Source of the DNA: Candidatus Segatella intestinihominis
GTDB taxonomy: Bacteria; Bacteroidota; Bacteroidia; Bacteroidales; Bacteroidaceae
Assembly: GCA_900548535.1 (NCBI GenBank)
Contig: URLG01000001.1
Span: forward strand, 62,001 to 126,000
Direction: 5' to 3'
DNA length: 64,000 bases
Shown piece after piece: positions 58,167-64,000 of the stretch. The position numbers and the translations under genes were made by a program. Below the pieces are notes generated by a model. The model did not search any database, had not been told where the DNA came from, and saw nothing but the letters and a program-made list of their open reading frames with translations. Each line of letters starts with the position of its first letter. The first letter of the stretch is position 1.

Positions 58167-58256
58167 TCCTGCTTCTGGCTTCTGCTCCTTCTCCTTCTTC
58201 TTCCTATAATTAGAATTATTTAACTGGGAAATAGAGCAGGGTATTGATAAAATTGC

Positions 58257-58264
58257 TAACTTTG
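58257..58264 (+). promoter_or_regulatory. -7 element TAACTTTG, possible leaderless start
   Basis: It ends 4 nt before the ATG at 58269, so the transcript would start at or next to the start codon. No exact -33 TTTG was seen. Confidence 0.5.
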
Positions 58265-58268
58265 CCAA

Positions 58269-58490
58269 ATGAAATTAAATATAGATCAAAAACAAACGCT
58301 ATGGGCAGAAGGTGGTAAGTTCTGCTTGGATATCGCCAAACTGATATTTGGTGGTATTATTTTAGCGAGTATCATGAAGAAGGATATTGATACAGCTACA
58401 TTATTAGGTGTTGGAGCTTTAGTAACATTGTTATTTGCTGGCTCTGGCTTTGTTTTGATATTAGCTTCTAAAAATAAAAAAAGAAAATAG
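58269..58490 (+). CDS. Small two-helix membrane protein
   Basis: A 73-residue protein with a polar N-terminus (MKLNIDQKQTLWAEGGKF), two hydrophobic helices (about 22-36 and 42-66, joined by KKDIDTA) and a basic tail NKKRK. No family is named with confidence; small proteins of this layout recur in Bacteroidales. It lies between pflB and pflA with its own -7 element and is followed after 1 nt by a second tiny membrane protein, so the two are surely co-expressed. Confidence 0.7.
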   Translation: MKLNIDQKQTLWAEGGKFCLDIAKLIFGGIILASIMKKDIDTATLLGVGALVTLLFAGSGFVLILASKNKKRK

Positions 58491-58491
58491 T

Positions 58492-58584
58492 ATGGAGTTA
58501 TTAGTATTTGAAGGATTTTTTGCATTGTTAGCTGTCATAGCTGCCGTATGGGCTTTTATGGACTCTCGCAAGATGAATCAGTAA
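58492..58584 (+). CDS. Tiny single-helix membrane protein (30 residues)
   Basis: The frame reads MELLVFEGFFALLAVIAAVW, then AFMDSRKMNQ: a short outside segment, one membrane helix and a basic end. The start is 1 nt after the preceding stop, and the stop is 5 nt before the pflA ATG. The tight packing supports real translation within a three-gene unit. Function unknown. Confidence 0.6.
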   Translation: MELLVFEGFFALLAVIAAVWAFMDSRKMNQ

Positions 58585-58589
58585 TAATA

Positions 58590-59318
58590 ATGCTTAAAGG
58601 TTTTGTTCACAGTATAGAAAGCTTTGGTTCGGTAGATGGACCAGGCATTCGATTTTTGATATTTTTGCAGGGCTGCCCGATGCGCTGCCAGTTTTGTCAC
58701 AATCCCGATTCTTGGGCAGTAGGAAAGGGAGAGGAATGGAGTGCCGACGAATTGCTCGACAAGGCTGAGCGATTCCGCTCTTATTGGGGCGACAAGGGAG
58801 GCATCACCGTGAGTGGAGGAGAGGCCTTGTTGCAGATCGACTTTCTCTTGGAATTGTTTGAGAAAGCACACCAGCGTGGCATCAACACCTGTCTGGATAC
58901 TTCAGCACAAATGTTTACTCAGAAGGGACAATGGTTCGAGAAATTTGAGCGTCTGATGTCCGTCACCGATACTGTTCTTCTTGATATCAAGCATATCAAT
59001 GATGAAGAGCACCGTAAACTTACGCGTCATTCCAACAAAAATATTCTAGCTTGTGCCCGCTATCTCAGTGATATCCACAAGCCAGTATGGATTCGTCATG
59101 TGTTGATTCCGGGCATCACCGATAAGGATGAATACCTGGAAGAACTGCATGATTTCCTCGCCACGCTCTCTAACATAGAGCGTATAGATGTACTTCCCTA
59201 TCACACGATGGGGATTTATAAGTACGAGAAGCTGGGCATACCTTACCCTTTGCAGGGCGTGGAGCCGCCAACCAGTGAGCGTGTAGCAAATGCTCAATCT
59301 ATACTCTCTGCTTCCTGA
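58590..59318 (+). CDS. pflA: Pyruvate formate-lyase activating enzyme
   Basis: A radical SAM enzyme that creates the glycyl radical on PflB. The 242 residues contain the activase signature GCPMRCQFCHNPDSW, where the CxxxCxxC binds the catalytic 4Fe-4S cluster, preceded by FGSVDGPGIRFLIFLQ. GGITVSGGEALLQIDFL is the SAM-binding GGE motif. The ATG at 58590 gives the family's usual N-terminus. The frame open from 58548 overlaps the tiny membrane-protein gene and is rejected. Confidence 0.95.
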   Translation: MLKGFVHSIESFGSVDGPGIRFLIFLQGCPMRCQFCHNPDSWAVGKGEEWSADELLDKAERFRSYWGDKGGITVSGGEALLQIDFLLELFEKAHQRGINTCLDTSAQMFTQKGQWFEKFERLMSVTDTVLLDIKHINDEEHRKLTRHSNKNILACARYLSDIHKPVWIRHVLIPGITDKDEYLEELHDFLATLSNIERIDVLPYHTMGIYKYEKLGIPYPLQGVEPPTSERVANAQSILSAS

Positions 59319-59323
59319 TGAGG

Positions 59324-59704
59324 CTATACTCTCAGGCTTCTGAGATGTGACTCTATCGAACTTACCAAGCGTGCCTTCAGCACAGGCTTTGTGATATAGT
59401 CGTTGACCCCTAACTCATAGCATTCATCGACGTTGTCCTGATTGCTCAGCAGTGACACTACGATGATTACCATTTGGGTCTTGTCATATTTTTCTCTCAC
59501 GTGGTCTATCACGTCCCATCCATTCACACCAGGCATCATCAAGTCTAGCAAGATGATGTTTGGTGTGAATGTATCTATCATTTCGATGGCTTCCTTGCCA
59601 CCGTTAGCAGTTTTCACGTCGACGTCCATATCCTTGATCATCTCAGAGAGCGAGTCGATATTCTCTTTGATGTCGTCAACGATTAGCACTTTGTTCATGT
59701 CCAT
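59324..59704 (-). CDS. Single-domain response regulator (CheY-like)
   Basis: A 126-residue receiver domain with no output domain. The acidic pocket is in VLIVDDIKEN, the phosphorylated aspartate lies in IILLDLMMPGVNGWD (about residue 54), and the conserved Thr/Ser and Lys positions appear as VVSLLS and DYITKPV. It is the last gene of the polysaccharide cluster, about 100 nt downstream of the dehydrogenase gene, and may relay a signal to it. The partner kinase is not in the window. The start may be ATG 59704 or 59698. Confidence 0.92.
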   Translation of the reverse strand: MDMNKVLIVDDIKENIDSLSEMIKDMDVDVKTANGGKEAIEMIDTFTPNIILLDLMMPGVNGWDVIDHVREKYDKTQMVIIVVSLLSNQDNVDECYELGVNDYITKPVLKARLVSSIESHLRSLRV

Positions 59705-59803
59705 AGTTATATTATGGTTATGATTTATATATTGTTTGTATAGTATATTTGTCTACTTATATATTAGTTTTCGCTCTTGTCTCTTAGTTTTCGCAGGCAT
59801 CCC

Positions 59804-61060
59804 TTAGGCCTTAGCCTTGTGGATGCCGTAGATGTCGCACATGAAGCCCTTCTCATTGAGAATTTTGCTCATGTTCAAGCTGTCGAATATCTTGTGATGT
59901 GTTCCAATCACTACGATGTCATACATCTTGTTGAGCACTTCAGGGTCGTCTACTACCTTGATGCCATATTCTGCCTTCACCTCGTCCTTGTCTACCAATG
60001 GATCGTAGAGGGTGGTCTTGTAGCCAGTTCCCACGAGGTTGATGTAGAGGTCTGCCACCTTGGTGTTGCGAATGTCGTCACTGTCTGGCTTGAATGAGAA
60101 TCCGAGGATGAGCACCTTGGTCTCTGGCGCCTTGAACTTGCGATTGTCGCAAGCGCTCTTGATCTTGCCAGCCATCCACACAGCCATCTGCTCGTTTACC
60201 TCGCGTGCAGTGCTGAGGAGCGATGGAACCACGTCCACCTCCTGTGCCTTGTTGATGAGATAGTATGGGTCTACGGCGATGCAGTGACCACCCACGAGTC
60301 CTGGTGTGGCAGGCACGAAGTTCCACTTGGTGCTGGCTGCCGCCGTTACGTCCTCGATGCTGATGTTCATCTTGTCGAAGATCTTCTCCATCTCATTGAA
60401 GAAAGCTATTTGCACGTCGCGCTGACAGTTCTCCATCAGCTTGCATGCCTCTGCTATTCTGATGCTCTTCGCCTTGTATGTACCATGGGTCAATACCGAG
60501 GCATAGAGGCTGTCGATGATTTCTGCAGCCTCTGGTGTAGAGCCACTAGTTACCTTTACGATGTTCTCTATGGTGTGTATGGTGTCTCCCGGATTGATGC
60601 GCTCAGGAGAGAAACCCACATAGAAGTTCTGATTCAACTTCAAACCCGATGTTGCTGAGAGCAACGGAGCACATACTTCTTCCGTCAGACCTGGATACAC
60701 GGTTGATTCGTATACCACAATGTCGCCTTCCTTCAATATCTTGCCTACAGCAGTGGTGGCATTGCGCACACAGCTGATGTCTGGCTTGTTAGACTTGTTG
60801 ACTGGTGTTGGCACTGCGATGATATATACATTGCACTGCTTCAAGTCGTCAATGTTACTGGTCAGTTTTAGTCCCTGATTTAAGGCTTTTGCGATATGCT
60901 TGTTGTCTGGCATCTTGCCGCTAGCTAGCTTAGCTACCTTAGTGGCGTTGATGTCATAACCCCATGTATCGTATTTCTTTGAGAATAAGCATGCGAGTGG
61001 AGAACCTACGTACCCCAGTCCAATAACTCCGATCTTAAACCCAAAAGATTTGTTTACCAT
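59804..61060 (-). CDS. UDP-sugar (UDP-GlcNAc/GalNAc-type) 6-dehydrogenase
   Basis: A 418-residue nucleotide-sugar dehydrogenase that oxidises C6 twice with NAD. The N-terminal Rossmann motif is KIGVIGLGYVGSPLAC. The active-site cysteine lies in GGHCIAVDPYYLI, the form seen in WbpO/TviB enzymes for UDP-N-acetylhexosamines rather than the CFPKD form of UDP-glucose dehydrogenases. The C-terminal domain includes ILGFSFKPDSDDIRNTKV. The ATG at 61060 is chosen; the frame is open 24 codons further up, but that part is Asn/Ile rich and unlike the family. It belongs with the glycosyltransferase upstream. Confidence 0.9.
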   Translation of the reverse strand: MVNKSFGFKIGVIGLGYVGSPLACLFSKKYDTWGYDINATKVAKLASGKMPDNKHIAKALNQGLKLTSNIDDLKQCNVYIIAVPTPVNKSNKPDISCVRNATTAVGKILKEGDIVVYESTVYPGLTEEVCAPLLSATSGLKLNQNFYVGFSPERINPGDTIHTIENIVKVTSGSTPEAAEIIDSLYASVLTHGTYKAKSIRIAEACKLMENCQRDVQIAFFNEMEKIFDKMNISIEDVTAAASTKWNFVPATPGLVGGHCIAVDPYYLINKAQEVDVVPSLLSTAREVNEQMAVWMAGKIKSACDNRKFKAPETKVLILGFSFKPDSDDIRNTKVADLYINLVGTGYKTTLYDPLVDKDEVKAEYGIKVVDDPEVLNKMYDIVVIGTHHKIFDSLNMSKILNEKGFMCDIYGIHKAKA

Positions 61061-61109
61061 ATAATATGTTATTTTTACGTTTATAATAATGTTTATTTCT
61101 TTCTTGTTG

Positions 61110-62426
61110 TTACATACCTTCCAGCTGTGCATAGCGTGAGGTCTTCTCTGGGTTCCATGCGTCCTTGTAAGAACGGTGGAAGAAGAGCTCTTGCAGATGC
61201 GCCGAGAGGCGAGCCAGTCGCAGGAAGTAGCCTGTATAAGGCGACATCAGCGGCATGAATCTGTAGAGGAATAAGTCCTCTTTCCTTCTTTCGGATACCA
61301 ACATCACCAGCACGAAGGCAAACTGCGAGAAGCATACTCGGATGAAGTAGCCCAGCGCCAGCACCTCCACGATGTGGGTGTTGAAGGTAATGGCGAGCTT
61401 CACGATATACCACAACCACAGGAAGTTGAGGAAGCAGTCGTACATGACGCTCTCCATGTTGGATATCCAGTTCAGGATGCTCCAGTTCTTGGTAGGCAGC
61501 AAGATGTCGATGTGCTTGCGCAAGCGGAATCTCACGAGCGAGCGCGACCATCTGATACGCTGGTGATACAGCTTATACCATTTAGTAGGCACATTGGTCA
61601 TACAGATGGCATCCTCTGCAAACTTCACCTTGTATCCTGCCTTTCTTATCTTTTGTGTCAGGTCACCGTCCAGTCCCGGACCGATGTCCCAGTAGCCCAC
61701 TTCTTTCAGTATCTCATGGTCGAAAGCACCGAAGGCTCCCGATATGATGTGATAGATGCCCAGTTCCGAGGTTACGATACGTCCCACCTGTATTCGTTTC
61801 AGATACTCGAAGGCCTGGAGCGATGAGCAGATGGTGTCCTTGTAGTTGCGCACCTTGACGCATCCACCCACGCCTTTCACCATTCCGTCCATATAGAAGG
61901 GTAGGAGAATCTTCTCCAGTGCGTCGCGGTCTAGCGATGAGTCGGCGTCGAGACTTACGATGTATTTACCCTTTGCCATGTGGGCTCCATAGTTGCTTGC
62001 CGCAGCCTTTCCGCCTCTCGTCTCTAGTCGCAGGTAGTGGGTGATGTAGCCTGCTCGGTAGAGGTCGGTGCATATCAGCTTGGTGTCATCGTCCGATCCG
62101 TCGTCCACCACGATGATCTCGTAGTTGCGATAGGTTTGCTCGGCCAGTGAGTTCACCATCTTGAAGATATGCTTTCCTTCGTTCTTGCCTGGCACGAGAA
62201 TCGTGATGAGCGGGTTCTCTCTATACAGGTAGAATCGTGCTATTTCCTTCTCCTTGTCTCTTCGGTTCTTGTTCATCATGCGATAACAGATCACTATGTA
62301 TTCCAAGATGTAGTATCTTGGCATCTCCAGGAAGAAGAGAAACCAGTATGTGTTCACGATGCTACTGAAGGATAGTGTGCTCAGCCAGTCCAAGAAGTGA
62401 TTGAGAGTTTCTACTAAGTTAAACAT
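61110..62426 (-). CDS. Membrane glycosyltransferase family 2 (processive type)
   Basis: A 438-residue processive-type GT2 such as cellulose, hyaluronan or poly-GlcNAc synthases. It has an N-terminal membrane helix, the catalytic core with VVDDGSDDDT and SLDADSSLDRD for UDP-sugar and metal, GPGLDGDLTQKI with the catalytic Asp region, and HQRIRWSRS, the QxxRW-type motif that marks processive enzymes. C-terminal helices probably form the channel. It lies 49 nt upstream of the dehydrogenase gene, which would supply an acidic sugar nucleotide. Confidence 0.88.
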   Translation of the reverse strand: MFNLVETLNHFLDWLSTLSFSSIVNTYWFLFFLEMPRYYILEYIVICYRMMNKNRRDKEKEIARFYLYRENPLITILVPGKNEGKHIFKMVNSLAEQTYRNYEIIVVDDGSDDDTKLICTDLYRAGYITHYLRLETRGGKAAASNYGAHMAKGKYIVSLDADSSLDRDALEKILLPFYMDGMVKGVGGCVKVRNYKDTICSSLQAFEYLKRIQVGRIVTSELGIYHIISGAFGAFDHEILKEVGYWDIGPGLDGDLTQKIRKAGYKVKFAEDAICMTNVPTKWYKLYHQRIRWSRSLVRFRLRKHIDILLPTKNWSILNWISNMESVMYDCFLNFLWLWYIVKLAITFNTHIVEVLALGYFIRVCFSQFAFVLVMLVSERRKEDLFLYRFMPLMSPYTGYFLRLARLSAHLQELFFHRSYKDAWNPEKTSRYAQLEGM

Positions 62427-62463
62427 TCTCGTTCCCCTTTCTTCTTTGTTACTGATTTCACTA

Positions 62464-64000
62464 TTATCTCAATATGGTGAGTGCCAGGATAGCCATCAAT
62501 ATCAGCACACCGGCTATGGTGATGAGCACTGCCACCAACTGCTTGTATATTTTCACGCGGCGCAGGATGGCATCGTTCTCGTCTTCCGGCTGGTCCAGTA
62601 TCAGTGGCGTCTCTGCGGTCTGCTCTTCCTCGTCCTGGGTCAGTTTCTCTGGCGAGTAGGCGCAGTAGTCGTCTGGCGTCAGCTCCACGTAGTTCATCTG
62701 GTTGAAGAACTCGTCGTAGTTGTCGGCTATCGCCTTGGTCTTGGTACTTACCACGCAGCATACCAGTTCGTCAGGTTCTATCTTGTGGGCTAGTTTTCGG
62801 ATAGCCTTCGACATGTCCTTGCTCAGCTGGTGCTGTGTTTCCTCCACGCTCACGTCGTTGAATACGGTACATGAGATGTAGAAGATGTTGTTGTTGTATG
62901 CCACTCGGTGGGATGGGAACTGGCGGCAGAGGATGCCCTGCAAGCTATCCTTGATCTTCACGGTTTCCTGTTCGCCGTTCAGTATCCATATCTTGCCCAC
63001 CAGTACGGTGAGTGCATCCTTGCGGTAGGTCTCCATCAGCTGTCGGCGCAAGCGGTTCACGAGCAGTGGGTACTCCATGAAGTTATCATAGATGTTGGTC
63101 ATGTTGTTGAACATTATGCTGCTCTCGGTCAGCACACGGATACCTTCCTCGGTTATCTCATAGTTCACCACATCACGTGGCACCAGCGCATTCACTGGGA
63201 ATGTTCCCTCGCAGTAGGTGCAGGTGGCCTTGGTCAGTGGTGATGTGAATGAATTCTCGCAGTCGTTGCAAGAGTATACCACGGCAGGGCGGTCATAGTC
63301 CACTCCGATGTGGCGCAGTTTCTTGTGGCACTTAGGGCACACCAACATACCTCCCACATTGTATGTGCTCTCTGGCGACACGTTGGCGCAAGAGAAGTGG
63401 TGGATGATGTTCTGAATCTGCAGGTTGGAGCTACCACACTTAGGGCAGCACTCCGTATAGAGCAGATGCGAGTGGTTGCACTTAGGGCAGAGGTGCTCCT
63501 TGATCAGGTATTTGTGCACCCTGAGTGCGCCATACTCCACCATGGTGTCCTTAAACATGAACATCTCGTTCAGGTGGAAGAAACCCATACTGTGATAGTG
63601 CTCTAAGATAGGGTTGATGTATCCCAGTGAGCTCTTCTCCAGCAGTAAGTGACCCATGATTCTCTGGTCGCGCGAGAGCAGGTATCTCAGGATGTTGGCG
63701 AAGAGGTGGTTAGGCTGTGTAGGACGAGAAGTCTCCTGCTTGATGCCATACTTCTGCTTCGCTCTGTTTATCTTGTCGATGATCTCATACACCTTCTCAT
63801 TGCTCATGTCGCTCACGTAAGCGTCCACGATATAGTCGATGATTGGCTCCTTGCCAGATACCGCAGTGTTTACGAATAATGGCTTGTAGCTACATTTCCA
63901 CGACAAGATAGGGCTCGCTCCAAACAAGATGGCATGGAACGCACGCTCACTCTTCGTATTGATGTATATACAATCGAAGTAGTCCGCCTGGATATCTGGT
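62464..64000 (-). CDS. Zinc-ribbon membrane protein of the polysaccharide cluster (partial, runs off the right edge)
   Basis: At least 511 residues are visible; the frame continues past 64000 and the start is not seen. The middle part has four CxxC zinc knuckles (CPKCNHSH, CPKCGSSN, CPKCHKKL, CTYCEG) and the motif GVDYDRPAVVYSC, which resembles the TackOD1 metal-binding domain linked to signalling proteins. A later alpha/beta region (about 330-430) may be a degenerate GGDEF-like domain. One C-terminal helix (LVAVLITIAGVLILMAILAL) anchors it in the membrane. The arrangement suggests a regulator of the adjacent glycosyltransferase. Confidence 0.65.
   Translation of the reverse strand, partial: PDIQADYFDCIYINTKSERAFHAILFGASPILSWKCSYKPLFVNTAVSGKEPIIDYIVDAYVSDMSNEKVYEIIDKINRAKQKYGIKQETSRPTQPNHLFANILRYLLSRDQRIMGHLLLEKSSLGYINPILEHYHSMGFFHLNEMFMFKDTMVEYGALRVHKYLIKEHLCPKCNHSHLLYTECCPKCGSSNLQIQNIIHHFSCANVSPESTYNVGGMLVCPKCHKKLRHIGVDYDRPAVVYSCNDCENSFTSPLTKATCTYCEGTFPVNALVPRDVVNYEITEEGIRVLTESSIMFNNMTNIYDNFMEYPLLVNRLRRQLMETYRKDALTVLVGKIWILNGEQETVKIKDSLQGILCRQFPSHRVAYNNNIFYISCTVFNDVSVEETQHQLSKDMSKAIRKLAHKIEPDELVCCVVSTKTKAIADNYDEFFNQMNYVELTPDDYCAYSPEKLTQDEEEQTAETPLILDQPEDENDAILRRVKIYKQLVAVLITIAGVLILMAILALTILR

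Overview
The window looks like chromosomal DNA of a gut-type anaerobic Bacteroidales, most likely Prevotellaceae and close to Segatella (Prevotella) copri. The grounds are promoters of the Bacteroidetes form (TTTG, 19-21 bp, TAnnTTTG) ahead of many genes, a compact primary sigma factor without region 1.1, a complex I operon without nuoEFG, an Oar-like TonB receptor, a CHU_C sorting-domain protein, many DUF families typical of the group, and a smalltalk/amidase cluster. Species assignment is inference; no rRNA or tRNA gene was seen. No intact mobile element and no CRISPR array was seen.

Layout. 1-9996: nuoA (3' end), B, CD fused, H, I, J, K, L, M, N in one tight operon, closed by a strong terminator. 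10149-11263: a DUF4250 protein and a YitT-type membrane protein. 11288-14564 (minus): uvrA and a small CHU_C-domain secreted protein. 14668-18969: a LysM/periplasmic-binding protein, an outer-membrane barrel, an MFS transporter and a WG-repeat-like protein. 19100-24133: rpoD (minus), a POT peptide transporter (plus) and a convergent S9 dipeptidyl-peptidase (minus). 24552-31134: DUF1846 protein, yidC and pyrG (minus), DUF3078 protein. 31221-32283: an eroded cluster with amidase, smalltalk peptide, HU-like tail and VapE-like helicase fragment. 32370-35125 (minus): OprP-type porin and rlmD. 35479-38974: pyruvate phosphate dikinase and a DUF3256 protein. 39025-39186: a probable small structured RNA. 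39218-40397 (minus): two half-size chromate transporters. 40572-46485: nucleoside symporter, BFN nuclease, rsmE, DUF4836 lipoprotein, ABC ATPase and FtsX-like permease. 46690-53604: TonB receptor, serine hydrolase (minus), metallophosphoesterase and queH. 53695-59318: formate metabolism, with fhs (minus) divergent from pflB, two small membrane proteins and pflA. 59324-64000 (minus): response regulator, nucleotide-sugar dehydrogenase, family 2 glycosyltransferase and a zinc-ribbon membrane protein running off the end, which together look like an exopolysaccharide cluster.

How the genes fit together. The energy genes describe a fermentative anaerobe: a complex I without its NADH-input module, PPDK linking PEP and pyruvate, PFL making acetyl-CoA and formate, and Fhs moving formate into the folate pool. 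The peptide genes (S9 peptidase and POT symporter) face each other. Envelope genes (YidC, barrels, porin, TonB receptor) are abundant.

The most unusual signals are non-coding. Arrays of imperfect 7-bp tandem repeats lie directly against start or stop codons at nine or more places. queH has a leader with an intrinsic terminator and a mutually exclusive alternative stem. pflB is preceded by a Gly-rich short ORF running into tandem hairpins and a terminator. A promoter-to-terminator small RNA with three consecutive stems lies at 39025-39186. The amidase cluster is a recognisable fossil of a recurrent Bacteroidales gene group.
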